64,000 nucleotides of DNA, taken from NCBI GenBank assembly GCA_963794305.1, contig CAWCDQ010000046.1, positions 54,280 through 118,279 on the forward strand, written 5' to 3'. Position 1 is the first letter of the stretch. Each line of letters starts with the position of its first letter. The DNA is from CAVQFC01 sp963794305. Its GTDB lineage: Bacteria; Acidobacteriota; Vicinamibacteria; Vicinamibacterales; CAVVIG01. The notes under the pieces are model-generated. The model made no database searches. It saw only the letters and a program-made list of their open reading frames with translations, and was not told the origin of the DNA. The translations under genes were made by a program, and so were the position numbers. This document shows, one piece after another, positions 18,986 to 28,314 of this stretch.

Positions 18986-19036
18986 GTAGGGGCGGACCGC
19001 GTGTCCGCCCGGGCCGACACATTGGTCGGCCCCTAC
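18986..19036. repeat. Double-hairpin palindromic element (GTAGGGGC type)
   Basis: An outer clamp GTAGGGGC...GCCCCTAC encloses two hairpins, GGCGGAC...GTCCGCC and GGGCCGAC...GTCGGCCC. It lies in the space upstream of the ADOP gene. The architecture matches the GTAGTGC...GCACTAC elements at 41178 and 50951. Confidence 0.8.
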
Positions 19037-19118
19037 AGTGACCGATTCTGCACTGGGTCTTAGACGATCCGGCTCTCGTCAGGGTTGTCGGAGTGCGACG
19101 GTTTTCAGCCGCTCTCCA

Positions 19119-19753
19119 TCAACTCATCGAGAACGGAGGGTAGTCGTCCACCATCAACAGCAGGTAGGCTTCGACCCGGATGAGCCATCGTAAGGCGCCG
19201 GCGCCGAAGTCGTAGAGTCCGCGCGGATAGCGCCCGTGATCAGGATGATGAACCACGCAAGCACCGTGGTGATCCACCACGCACAAAAAACGAAGAACAG
19301 CACGATGAAATGCGGGATCGCGAAAATGAGCCGGAGGCCGACGCTCAGGCGATCGCGAGGCTTCTCCTGCTCATCGAACACGAGAGCCGCCGGATACGCT
19401 GCGTCGCCGAACGGCGGGTACTGATCGGCCAGCAGCATGAAGTACGCGACCGCGCGCACGCGCCAGCGCAGGTAGAAGCGCGTGTAGTCGCGGATCGGCC
19501 TGTAGTGCTCGGCCATCAGCACGATCGTGAACCAGCTGATCACGGCGAAGATCGCGGCGATGCCGCCGAGCAATCCAGTCTCGCCGCCGAGCGTCGACGC
19601 ATGGCGCCCGCCGTTGTTGTAGAACGCGAAGCCCGCGCCGACGCCGCCCACCAGGATGAGATGCGGGATCGCCAGGATCAACCTGAACGCGGTCGTCAAT
19701 CGGTTGCGATCCGACAGCTGCGGCGCGAGCGTGGTCGAGACCGGGTAGGCCAT
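19119..19753 (-). CDS. DUF4389 membrane protein (frameshifted)
   Basis: About 212 residues. Family hallmarks are YPVSTT, RNRLTTAFRLILAIPHLI, a repeat of that module (RLSVGLRLIFAIPHFIVLF) and four hydrophobic segments. The literal frame ends early in unrelated sequence. Restoring one G near 19228 (ITGRYPRGLYDFGAGALRW) gives the normal conserved end, LLLMVDDYPPFSMS, and a TGA at 19121-19119. This single missing base in a C/G run is the clearest evidence that the frameshifts are sequence errors. Function unknown. The start is ATG 19753 or ATG 19762; divergent from the amidohydrolase. Confidence 0.85.
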
Positions 19754-19773
19754 GGCGCTCATGATAGTGTGCG

Positions 19774-21797
19774 ATGATTTCGGCCGTGCGAATCTTTCTT
19801 GCGGCGATCCTCGGCGCAGCGCTGTTCGCGTCGCCGGTCCGGCTAAAGCCGGACACTACCGACATCTCGCCCGGCTGAAGCCGGACCCCGCCGTTCGACC
19901 GAACGACTCTCAGCCGATGGAGCGCAGCACGCTCCGTCTGCACTACGTTCAGAAGCCGATCGGCTACGAACGCTACGAAATCGCGCGCGACGGCGACGCG
20001 CTCACTCTGACGTCCGATTTCGATTTCACCGACCGCGGCGGCCGGGTCCAGCTGGCGTCCACGCTGCGGACGAAAGCCGATTTCACGCCGCTCTCGTTCA
20101 AGGCGACGGGCAAGAGCTATCGCTTCGTGAACGTCGATTCCGACGTGCGCATCGAAAACGGGACCGCAATCGTGAAGGCCGACGGCGCCGAATCGCGCGT
20201 GACGGTCACCGCGCCGTTCTACACGGTTGACGGGTACGCGCCGTTCGCGGCGCAAATGATGCTGCTGCGGTACTGGAAGACGCACGGCCAGCCGCGCGTG
20301 ATGCGAACCGTTCCAGGCCTGCCCACCAACGACGTCTTCATCGAAGCGCGAGGACGGGAAGCCATTCGGATCGGGTCCGACACCATCCGCCTGGAGCGAT
20401 ACGTGATCGACGGCGTCGTCTGGGGCCGGGAGACCGTGTGGCTCGACGAGCGCGACACGCTCGCGGCCGCGATCACCCGCGCGGGCGGCCTCAGCTTCGA
20501 GGCCGTGCGCGAAGATCTCGAACCCGCGCTGGTCGGCTTCGTGCAGCGGGCGACGCGCGATCGCATGGCCGACCTCGAGGCCATCACGCACCGCGTGCCG
20601 TTGCTCAAGAGCGGTACCTACGCGATGACCGGCGCGACGATTGTCGACGGCACCGGCCGTGCGGCGATTCCCGACGGCGTCGTCGTCGTTCGTGACGGGC
20701 GCATCGCCGATGTGGGTCCGCGTGCGGCCGTGACGATTCCGCCTGGCGTGCCGTCGGTTGCCGTGGACGGCAAGACGATCGTGCCCGGGCTGTGGGACAT
20801 GCACACGCACGTCACACAGATCGAGTGGGCGCCGGTCTACCTGGCGGCCGGCGTGACGACGGTCCGCGACATGGGGAACGAGTTCGAATTCGTCGTCCCG
20901 CTGCGCGACGCCATCGCGTCGGGACGCGCCCTCGGCCCGCGCGTGCTCGCCGCCGGGTTGATCGATGGCGGCGGCCCCAACGCCTTCGGCGTCTACTACG
21001 CGGCGACGCCGGAGGAGGCGAAGCAGGCCGTCGGCAAGTATCACGACGCCGGTTTTCAGCAGATCAAGATCTACAGCCTCGTGACGCCGCCGATCGTCGA
21101 GGCGATCTGCGCGGAAGCGCACCGCCTGGGCATGACGGTCACCGGACATGTGCCCAACGGGATGACGATTGAACAGGCCGCAGCCGCCGGCATGGATCAC
21201 ATCGCGCACCTCGCCATCCGCGGCGAAGCGGGATCGGAGGACGTGCAGAAGACGATTGCGTTCCTGCGGGATCACAAGACGGTGATGGATCCGACGCAGT
21301 CGTGGAACGAGCTGCTGGGGCACGCGGCCGGCACGCCCATCTCCGCGTTTCAGCCTGGCGTGTTGAAGATTCCCGCGCCGCTCAACCGCGTGTTTTCCAA
21401 TGCCGGGGCCGCCGGAATCGATGCCGCGACCGCGCGCACGCGTCTCGAACGCGGCCTGCGGATCGTCAAGGCCCTCCACGATGCAGGGGTGCCGATCGTG
21501 GCGGGGACCGACGAGGGTATCCCAGGTTACAGCGTGCACCGGGAAATCGAGCTGTACGTGGAAGCCGGCTTGACGCCGATGGAAGCGCTGCAGGCGGCGA
21601 CGATCGTGCCCGCCCGGGCGATGAAGATGGACGGCGAACTCGGCACCATCGAACGCGGAAAGCGCGCCGACATGATCGTGCTGAACGCGAACCCGCTCGA
21701 TGCGATCCGCAATATCCGCGCCGTCCGCTGGACGATTCGCGACGGCCGCGTGTACGACGCGCCCGCGCTCTGGCAGAGCGTCCGGTTCCAGCCCTAG
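19774..21797 (+). CDS. Exported amidohydrolase split at the signal-peptide junction by a palindromic repeat
   Basis: Imidazolonepropionase/prolidase-like metal-dependent amidohydrolase. The ATG at 19774 encodes a good signal peptide (MISAVRIFLAAILGAALFAS). This then runs into a palindromic repeat (19837-19889), and its frame stops at TGA 19876. The mature protein continues in another frame (TLRLHYVQKPIGYERYEI). Motifs are VPGLWDMHTHV (HxH), VTGHVPNG (His), DHIAHLA (His), VAGTDEGIPG (Asp) and KRADMIVLNANPLDAI. Either the protein is made without export from ATG 19917, or an indel in the repeat hides a continuous frame. An N-terminal lipocalin-like domain of about 190 residues precedes the TIM barrel. 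Confidence 0.78.
19837..19889. repeat. Palindromic element (GTCCGGCTaaAGCCGGAC type) inside a gene
   Basis: Two hairpins, GTCCGGCTAAAGCCGGAC followed by ACTACC, and GCCCGGCTGAAGCCGGACC. The ACTAC edge matches the outer clamp of the other elements. It sits exactly between the signal peptide and the mature part of the amidohydrolase. Confidence 0.8.
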
Positions 21798-21884
21798 CAC
21801 AGCGAACTGGACGGTACGCAACGGCCGCGTGTACGATGCGATGAGCTCTACTACGCTGCCCGCGCTCTTCAAAGGAGATCGACC

Positions 21885-22601
21885 ATGGCGGACTACGACA
21901 TCACACAGGGCACGACGTTTCCCGCCACCGCGGACAGCGCGGACCGGATCGCCGCCTTCTTGCGCGCGGCCTACGGCTGGATGTGCGCGGGCCTCGCCAT
22001 CACGGCCGTCACCGCGTGGTTCGTCGCCTCGTCGCCGTCGCTGCTGCAGACGATTGCGAGAAGCGGGCCGTTGTACCTGATCCTCATCATTGCGCAGCTC
22101 GGCATCGTCTTCGTCCTGTCGGCGCGCGTGCAGCGCCTTTCGGCGGCCACGGCGTCGTGGCTGTTCATCGGTTACTCGGTGCTCACGGGTGTGACGCTGT
22201 CCTTCATCATGCTCGTCTACACGGGAGAGACGCTGACCTCGACGTTCGTCGTCGCGGCGGGCATGTTCGGGGCGATGGCGGCATACGGAACCGTGGCGAA
22301 GCGCAGTCTCGCGGGGTGGGGGCAGTTCCTGTTCATGGGGCTGATCGGCGTGGTCATCGCCTCGATCGTCGGGCTCTTCTGGCACAACGACGGCCTGCAG
22401 TTCGTCATCAGCTTCATCGGCGTCATCGTCTTCACGGGGCTGGCGGCCTACGATGCGCAGCGGCTGAAATCGATGGCGCTGATGACGTCGGCCGGCCAGA
22501 CCGGTTCGTACGCCATCGTCGGCGCACTGACGCTGTACCTGGATTTCGTGAACCTGTTCCTGATGCTGCTTCGGCTGCAGGGCGGCGACCGCCGGCGCTG
22601 A
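21885..22601 (+). CDS. Bax inhibitor-1/YccA family membrane protein
   Basis: 238 residues, intact, with a strong ribosome binding site (AAAGGAG, 7 bases before the ATG). Seven hydrophobic segments are visible, beginning AYGWMCAGLAITAVTAWFV and ending LTLYLDFVNLFLMLLRL, the usual BI-1 terminus; the conserved AAYDAQRLK near the end carries the acidic residue of the pore pair. Members are pH-sensitive calcium-leak channels or interact with FtsH (YccA). It is downstream of, and co-directional with, the amidohydrolase, without obvious functional link. Confidence 0.9.
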   Translation: MADYDITQGTTFPATADSADRIAAFLRAAYGWMCAGLAITAVTAWFVASSPSLLQTIARSGPLYLILIIAQLGIVFVLSARVQRLSAATASWLFIGYSVLTGVTLSFIMLVYTGETLTSTFVVAAGMFGAMAAYGTVAKRSLAGWGQFLFMGLIGVVIASIVGLFWHNDGLQFVISFIGVIVFTGLAAYDAQRLKSMALMTSAGQTGSYAIVGALTLYLDFVNLFLMLLRLQGGDRRR

Positions 22602-22617
22602 CGTCCGGGTCCGCGTG

Positions 22618-23250
22618 TCAGGGCCGCTTTGCGGCGTCGGCGGACAACTGGTCGGCGAGCTTCGTCATCGCTTCGGAGATGTCTCCGGCGAGGCCCATCG
22701 AGGCGTAGTGCCCATGCGTCGCCTGGGTCAGCACCGAGGCGATGGAGCCCGGCAGCCCCAGGGTTGACGCCTTCAGGACGATCGCGTTCGCCGATGCGCC
22801 GCGGCGAGCGACCTCCGAGATCCAGCGATTGAATTCCTGTTCGTCGACCTTGCTGTTCTCGCCGCCGTCACCCGTGAGGATGACGAACACCGGCCAGTGA
22901 TCGCCGGCCTTCCGCATGAAGCGCTCGTCCACGTCCACCAGCGCGTCCATCAGCGCCGTGGGTCCGTTCTCCGACAACATTCCACTCGCGCTTCCTTTCA
23001 GCTTTGCCTTGTCGGTGGTCGGCGGCACCCGCACCTGTGTCCTTCGTCCGGTCGTCACGAGCACGATCTCGCTTTCGGGCGGGAGCGTATCGATGAATGC
23101 GGAAGCGGCCGCGCGTATCTGGACGATCGCGCTCGCAGTGGCGGCGCTCGTGTCGACGAAAATGGCCACGCGCATCGCCCGGGCCGCGGACAGGGACGGC
23201 GCAACCACCAGCATCAGAACGGGGATGGACAGAAGGCGTAGAGCGTTCAT
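22618..23250 (-). CDS. Exported VWA-domain protein
   Basis: 210 residues, intact. A signal peptide (LSIPVLMLVVAPSLSAARA) is followed by a single compact VWA domain. The MIDAS motif is incomplete (FVDTSAATAS in place of DxSxS), but GPTALMDALVDVDERF supplies the usual Thr and ILTGDGGEN the third acidic loop. It is probably a periplasmic metal-independent or weak-metal adhesion module. It lies downstream of an ankyrin gene and a larger VWFA gene on the same strand, a typical acidobacterial neighbourhood. Confidence 0.75.
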   Translation of the reverse strand: MNALRLLSIPVLMLVVAPSLSAARAMRVAIFVDTSAATASAIVQIRAAASAFIDTLPPESEIVLVTTGRRTQVRVPPTTDKAKLKGSASGMLSENGPTALMDALVDVDERFMRKAGDHWPVFVILTGDGGENSKVDEQEFNRWISEVARRGASANAIVLKASTLGLPGSIASVLTQATHGHYASMGLAGDISEAMTKLADQLSADAAKRP

Positions 23251-23289
23251 GCGGTTCCTCGAGACGAGCGAAAGACGCGCGGCAGCATA

Positions 23290-24566
23290 TCAGAGAGCGT
23301 TTCCGCGAAGCGCCGCGAGCATCCGGGTGTCCGCGCGGAGCGCGTTGGCGAACGCCGTGTGGTCCGCGTCGGCGTCGAACCACTGCGGTTTCACGGTCGC
23401 GCCCGCCCGAACCAGCTGCGCGACGACGTCGTAGTAGCGGTCGCGAGGCGTGCCGAACGGCGGGTCGCTCCAGCCGTGGAGCGCCCACGCCAGCGGCGTT
23501 CCCTGGTACGTTCGATCGACGACGGCGATTGACGCGTGCCGCTCGAGCAGCAGTGAGACGACGTCCGCGTGTCCGCCGATGGCGGCCCAATGCAGGCCTG
23601 TCTGCCCATCGTGCCTGACCGCCGCATCAATCGGCAGCCCGCGTTCGAGCAGAAAGGCGACGACGTCGGTTCGACCGTACTCGCACGCCCAGGCGAACGC
23701 CGCCTCCATCTGTTTCGTCGTCGCAACCGGCTTGAGCCTGCCCTCGGCGTCGAAGTAATCCTTCACGAGATCGAGGCGGCCGATGCCCGCTGCGCCTTCG
23801 AGGTCCAGCCGCGCGCCGCGCGCCGCGAGGTATTCCGCCGCGGGGCCGCGTCCGTTGGCCAGGCATCCCGTGACGAACGAATGATTGTTTCCGGCGGCCT
23901 CGGACGATCGATCTGCGCGCCGTGGTCGATCAGGATCTGCATCAGAGCGTTCTGCACGCCGGCGCGCTCGGGGTGAACGCTGGTCGCGACGAGGCCGAGC
24001 GTCGTGCAACCGCCGCCGTACATGTCCGCCTCGGCGTCGACCTCAGCGCCGGCCGCGAGCAGCGCTTTCGTGACGGCCACGGCGTTGTGCGGCGTCTTCT
24101 GGCGGTAGTTCTCGACGCCGTTGGCCGCTGCGTAGTGCAACAGCATGGCGCGGTGCTCGCGCGTCGAACGGGCGCGAATCAGCGCCGGCTGCTCATGAAG
24201 GAGCCGCTCCAGTGCCGGGATGTCGCCGGCAACGACCGCCTCGGCCGCCGCTTCGAACATCGAGACCGGCGACTCCTTCTTCTGGAGATCCTCGAGGTGC
24301 GCGGCGAATATCGGCCAGGTCTCGAAGCCGTGTGCGCGCGCAATCACGAATTGCGCGGCGGTCAGCGCGCAGTCGCGGCTCGTCAGTGTTTGCCGCGCGA
24401 ACGCCTCGAACTCCGGGATCGACTCGGGAAACTGGGCGGCCCACGCGCCGATGGCGCCGGGTTCGCTCGACCGGCACGCCGCGGCGAGATCGTTCGCGTG
24501 CTTCTCGTACTGCTCCAGGCTCGGACGTGAGGGAAGCGGAACGACGTCCTGCGGATTGGGGTACAT
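23290..24566 (-). CDS. Ankyrin-repeat protein (frameshifted)
   Basis: About 425 residues, no signal peptide. The N-terminal 90 residues (YEKHANDLAAACRSSEPGAIG, ARAHGFETWPIFAAHL) are the cap seen in many bacterial ankyrin proteins. Repeats follow: LLHYAAANGVENY, ALLAAGAEVDAEADMYGG, AAEYLAARGARLDLEGAAGIG, VVAFLLERGLPIDAAV and GLHWAAIGGHADVVSLLLERHA. The frame changes once near 23895. Such proteins are cytoplasmic scaffolds; the partner is unknown. It is followed by a VWA gene and preceded by a VWFA gene on the same strand. Confidence 0.8.
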
Positions 24567-24584
24567 GCGAATCGTCGCTCCGCG

Positions 24585-25613
24585 TCACCTGTCTTTCGAC
24601 GCGAGATAGCGCTTCCGGGCACGCGCGACGAGCTCCGGCTGGGAGAGATGGAGCGTGAGGTCGTGCATTTTTCCGTCGAGCTTCTCTGGTGTGAAGCCGA
24701 GCGCGTACTGGTGGTGCAGTTCGTTGGCCACGCGCGCGAAGGACGATGCCAGATCGTGCGGTGACGTCAGCTCGAAGTATCCGCCGCCGGTCGCCGCCGC
24801 GATCTTCGGCAGTCCCTCGTCCGGCTTCTCCGCTTGCAGTTGCATCTGACCGCCGCCGCTCATCCCCCGGCCGCCCACGCCGCCGAACGGATTCGGCGGC
24901 ATCCCGCCGCGGCTGCGGTCGATCCCGCCCCCGCCGCCGCTCGGAGCCGGCATGCCGTTCTGGCCGGCGAGACCGATCGCATACACCATGACGTCGTTTT
25001 CTTCCGCGCGCTTCATGACGTCTTTCAACGACTTGTTGTGGTTCGAGAAATTCATCGGCATGTCCACACCGTCGGTGAAGACGAGGATGACACGCCGCCC
25101 CTGCTCGATCAGGAGCTTGTCGATGCCGCGGTCGACGGCGTTCCACAGCGGGGTCGGTCCATCGTTCTGCAATTCGGTGCGGAGGATGTTGAGCAGCTTG
25201 TCGCGATCGGACGTGAAGTCCTCAGGATCGATCTGGATGTACTTCGCGAAGCTTCCGACGCGCGCCTTGTCGCCGGGCAGCATGTCGTGAACGAAGGCCT
25301 CGGCGGCGCGCGCCTCGAGGTCGAAGTTGGCCTTCATGCTGCCGCTCCGGTCGAGCAGCATGATCATCGTGATCGGCTGGATGTCGTTGGCAAACAGCGT
25401 GAGCGTCTGCCGCTTGCCGTTGTCGTCGATGGCGAAGTCTTCTCGCGTGAGGTCGGGTACCAGGCGCCCGCGCGCGCCGGTCACGGTGGCGTAGACCGCG
25501 ACGGTCCGGTTGGCGGTGCCGAACTGGGGCGGCTGCGTCTGCGGCGCGGCCACCAGCACGGCGCCGGCTGCGAAAGTCACGAGCGCGACGATACGACCGA
25601 CGCTGCGATTCAT
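24585..25613 (-). CDS. VWFA-related acidobacterial-domain exported protein
   Basis: 342 residues, intact. A signal peptide (IVALVTFAAGAVLVAAP) is followed by the N-terminal module (VAVYATVTGARGRLVPDLTRE, DFAIDDNGKRQTLTLF) and a VWA fold with an intact MIDAS, DRSGSMKAN, plus VILVFTDGVDMP. A Gly/Pro-rich insert (NGMPAPSGGGGG to GGVGGRGMSGGG) interrupts the fold. It ends YALGFTPEKLDGKMHDLTL, the family signature. Unlike the gene at 3189 this copy should bind a metal ion. It is probably periplasmic or surface-exposed; function unknown. Confidence 0.88.
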   Translation of the reverse strand: MNRSVGRIVALVTFAAGAVLVAAPQTQPPQFGTANRTVAVYATVTGARGRLVPDLTREDFAIDDNGKRQTLTLFANDIQPITMIMLLDRSGSMKANFDLEARAAEAFVHDMLPGDKARVGSFAKYIQIDPEDFTSDRDKLLNILRTELQNDGPTPLWNAVDRGIDKLLIEQGRRVILVFTDGVDMPMNFSNHNKSLKDVMKRAEENDVMVYAIGLAGQNGMPAPSGGGGGIDRSRGGMPPNPFGGVGGRGMSGGGQMQLQAEKPDEGLPKIAAATGGGYFELTSPHDLASSFARVANELHHQYALGFTPEKLDGKMHDLTLHLSQPELVARARKRYLASKDR

Positions 25614-25906
25614 GAGGGAAGTCCCCTGCGGACGCTGGCCTCTCCATGGTAGTCCGGGGACGAGGTACGCGATGACTTTTTCGCCGACCCGCGGCGCTTA
25701 CGGCGTTTTTGCGCCCGATGGGGTACAGCTTTCAGGCCTTCCGGACACCGGTACCGGCGGACCCAAGGTCCGCATCGCACGAGCGTCGCTCAACGCATCG
25801 AATTGCGCGAGTGGGCTGCCGCGCTCGCCGTGGGGACGTAGGCGGCGCGGAACCAATGGCTATCATCAAGGCCGGTATGTCATGCGTGTCCTCGCAGGCT
25901 GGCGAC
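25614..25906. other. Gene-free spacer with a decayed palindromic repeat
   Basis: No credible gene is seen in these 293 bases. A perfect hairpin, GCGGACC-CAA-GGTCCGC at 25757-25773, preceded by GCTTTCAGGCCTTCC and followed by a GCAC edge, resembles a diverged copy of the double-hairpin element found at 41178 and 50951. Confidence 0.45.
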
Positions 25907-27190
25907 TCAGTCGTTGGCGTGGAAGTGCCGCCCGCGCGTTTCGGGACCGAGCCACATCAGGACGATCACCAGCGCGCCGGATGCCGCGATGCACGCGGCC
26001 ATCGCCGACGGCAGCGGAAACCCGCGATCCTGCAGCGCCCCGACCAGCGTCGGCGTGAACGACCCGATCCCGGCGCCGACGTGGTACGCGAAGCCGGCGC
26101 CGACGGCACGAGCCACCGTCGGATAGCGCTCGGTGAGGTAGCCGGGGACGACGCCGAAGTTGCCGGCGCCGAAAAAGCCCATGGCCAGGGCGCCCACCAG
26201 CAGCAGCGCCGTATTCTGCGTGAAGACGTACAACGGGATCACCAGAATCCCGACCAGCGTCGCAATCGTCGCGGAGCCGCGGCGGCCGAGCGCCCCTTCC
26301 GAGATACGTCCGAACGCGATGCCGCCCGTGATGCCGCCGATGTTCAACGCGGCCAGATAGGGCAGCGTCGGCCGGTGCATCTGCGTAATCAGCGTCGGGT
26401 ACCAGTACGTGATCGAGTGATACATGAACAGGAACGCTCCCATGAGCAGCGACGTGTGGAGCGTGGTCAGGATCAGGTCGGGCTTGAACAGCCTGACAAG
26501 CGAGAGCGAGTCGCGCTGGCTGCTTGCCTTCAGGTGACGCTGGCGATCGAGCCACACCGGGCTCTCCTCGACGCCGCGCATGATGAAGAACACGAGAAAG
26601 GACGGCAGGATGCCGATCCACATCATCCATCGCCAGCCCATGTCCGCGGACCCGTTGACGTGCGGGTACACGAACTCGAAGACGAGCGACGACAGCAGGA
26701 AACCCATCGAGTAGCCGCTCTGCATCAGGCCCGAGGCCGTCCCGCGAAGCTTCGCGGGCCAGTGCTCGAGCGTCAGCGGCATCCCGGCTGCCCACACGCC
26801 GCCCATCCCGATGCCGAAGAGCGCGCGGATGGCGAACAGCATCCGGAACGACGTCGAGAAGCCGCCGAGGAACGAGAAGGCGGAATACCAGAGAATCGAG
26901 AACATCAGCGGGCCTTTGCGGCCCCACCGATCCGCGGCCGTACCGGCGCCGATGCCGCCGGCGACGCGAAAGATCAGCGTGATGGTGCCCAGAGAACCGA
27001 CGAGCGCCTTGTCTACGGTGAAGCTGCGCTGGATGTCGACGAGGAGAAACGTCAGGATGGTGAAATCAAATCCGTCGAGTACCCATCCGAGGTAGCAGCC
27101 GATGAACGCCTTCCATTGAGTGGGTGTGACCTCGCGATACCAGGCGCCGGTGGGACGTGGAGCGGGAGCGTCGAGGGACACATGGGCCAT
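25907..27190 (-). CDS. MFS transporter, AAHS/sugar-acid proton symporter type
   Basis: 427 residues from ATG 27190; a 24-codon upstream extension is possible but lacks family similarity. Twelve membrane segments. The motif between helices 2 and 3 reads AADRWGRKGPL (MFS signature GxxxDRxGRR), and WKAFIGCYLGWVLDGFDFTI in helix 1 is typical of the aromatic-acid or sialate/sugar-acid symporters. The substrate cannot be named from sequence. It is followed on the same strand, after the DUF5009 gene, only in the sense of gene order; no regulator is adjacent. Confidence 0.85.
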   Translation of the reverse strand: MAHVSLDAPAPRPTGAWYREVTPTQWKAFIGCYLGWVLDGFDFTILTFLLVDIQRSFTVDKALVGSLGTITLIFRVAGGIGAGTAADRWGRKGPLMFSILWYSAFSFLGGFSTSFRMLFAIRALFGIGMGGVWAAGMPLTLEHWPAKLRGTASGLMQSGYSMGFLLSSLVFEFVYPHVNGSADMGWRWMMWIGILPSFLVFFIMRGVEESPVWLDRQRHLKASSQRDSLSLVRLFKPDLILTTLHTSLLMGAFLFMYHSITYWYPTLITQMHRPTLPYLAALNIGGITGGIAFGRISEGALGRRGSATIATLVGILVIPLYVFTQNTALLLVGALAMGFFGAGNFGVVPGYLTERYPTVARAVGAGFAYHVGAGIGSFTPTLVGALQDRGFPLPSAMAACIAASGALVIVLMWLGPETRGRHFHAND

Positions 27191-27207
27191 TGCCCGCGAT
27201 GATACCT

Positions 27208-28314
27208 TCAGATCCGGACGAAAACGCGACGACGGTACATTTCGCCGAGAATCACGCCCCACAACACGACGTAGGCGACCGCGTAGCCGAGTGACGCGGC
27301 TTCGGGCCCGCAGCAGGGCCGCAGCACCGGCACGAACGTGCTGCGGTACACGATCCCTTTGAGCGATCCGCCGCCGGTCACGCTGACGCGTGTGAGGAGG
27401 CTGTCGAAGCCCACCGACAGGAAATACGCCAGCAGCGGATTGCGTCCGAAGGCCGCGAGCGGACGCGACCAGGCGCGCCAGCCCCGCACGTCCACGAGCC
27501 AGTGGCAGAGGGCGAGCGCCTGCGCCGCGAGCCCGCCGCTGAAGAGCGCGAAGGAACTGGTCCAGAGATTCTTGTTGATCGGAAACACGCGTCCCCAGGC
27601 GAGCCCGGCGATCGTCGCGACAAGGCCCGCGACGAACAGCCCGGCGCTATGGTGCGCCTCATGCCGCTCTCTCAGCCAGCCGCCCGTGAACACGCCGAAC
27701 ATCGCGCTCGCAATCGCCGGCAGCGTGCTGAGCAGCCCCTCGGGATCGGAAAACTGGTTGAGCAGATGGCGGCCGAGCAGCGCGCGGTCGACGTACGACG
27801 CCAGATTGCCCTCCGGGGTCAACACGCCCGCGCCTGCGCCCGGCACCGGGATCAAGGTCAGCGCCGCCCAGTAGGTGGCCAGCGCCGCCACGACGACCGC
27901 GATTTGCGCGCGCGGGGACGCGTGCTCCGTCAACCACGCGACCGCCAGGAACACCAGCGCGATGCGCTGCAGCACGCCGGGAATGCGAAACGTCGCCCAG
28001 TGCATCGGCGTGGCTGCCTCGATCGCGTTGAGGAGCAGGCCGAGCGCGAACAGGATCATGGTCCGGCGGAGGATGTGGCGGCCGACGCGTTGCGTGGCGC
28101 GCCGGCGGGCGAGCGCGAACGGCACGGCCGCGCCCATCGCGAACAGCAGAAAGGGAAACACGAGGTCGGTGATCGTCCAGCCGTTCCAGAGCGCATGGTC
28201 GAGCGGGGTGTAGACGGCAGTCCAGGTGCCTGGCGTGCTGACGAGAATCATCGCGGCGATCGAGAGGCCCCGGAAGACGTCGAGCGAATCGAGGCGCTGC
28301 GATCCCGCGGTCAT
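27208..28314 (-). CDS. DUF5009/DUF1624-type membrane acyltransferase (HGSNAT/NagX-like)
   Basis: 368 residues, intact, ten or so membrane segments. The opening RLDSLDVFRGLSIAAMILVS and LDHALWNGWTITDLVFPFLLF, with PGVLQRIALVFL and AFGRNPLLAYFLS, match bacterial homologues of heparan-alpha-glucosaminide N-acetyltransferase, which move acetyl groups across the membrane onto amino sugars. The conserved catalytic-type His is in the DHALWNGW segment. Its start codon directly follows the stop of the PIG-L deacetylase gene. The pairing of an N-deacetylase with an N-acetyltransferase suggests remodelling of acetylated amino-sugar glycans (inference). Confidence 0.85.
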   Translation of the reverse strand: MTAGSQRLDSLDVFRGLSIAAMILVSTPGTWTAVYTPLDHALWNGWTITDLVFPFLLFAMGAAVPFALARRRATQRVGRHILRRTMILFALGLLLNAIEAATPMHWATFRIPGVLQRIALVFLAVAWLTEHASPRAQIAVVVAALATYWAALTLIPVPGAGAGVLTPEGNLASYVDRALLGRHLLNQFSDPEGLLSTLPAIASAMFGVFTGGWLRERHEAHHSAGLFVAGLVATIAGLAWGRVFPINKNLWTSSFALFSGGLAAQALALCHWLVDVRGWRAWSRPLAAFGRNPLLAYFLSVGFDSLLTRVSVTGGGSLKGIVYRSTFVPVLRPCCGPEAASLGYAVAYVVLWGVILGEMYRRRVFVRI

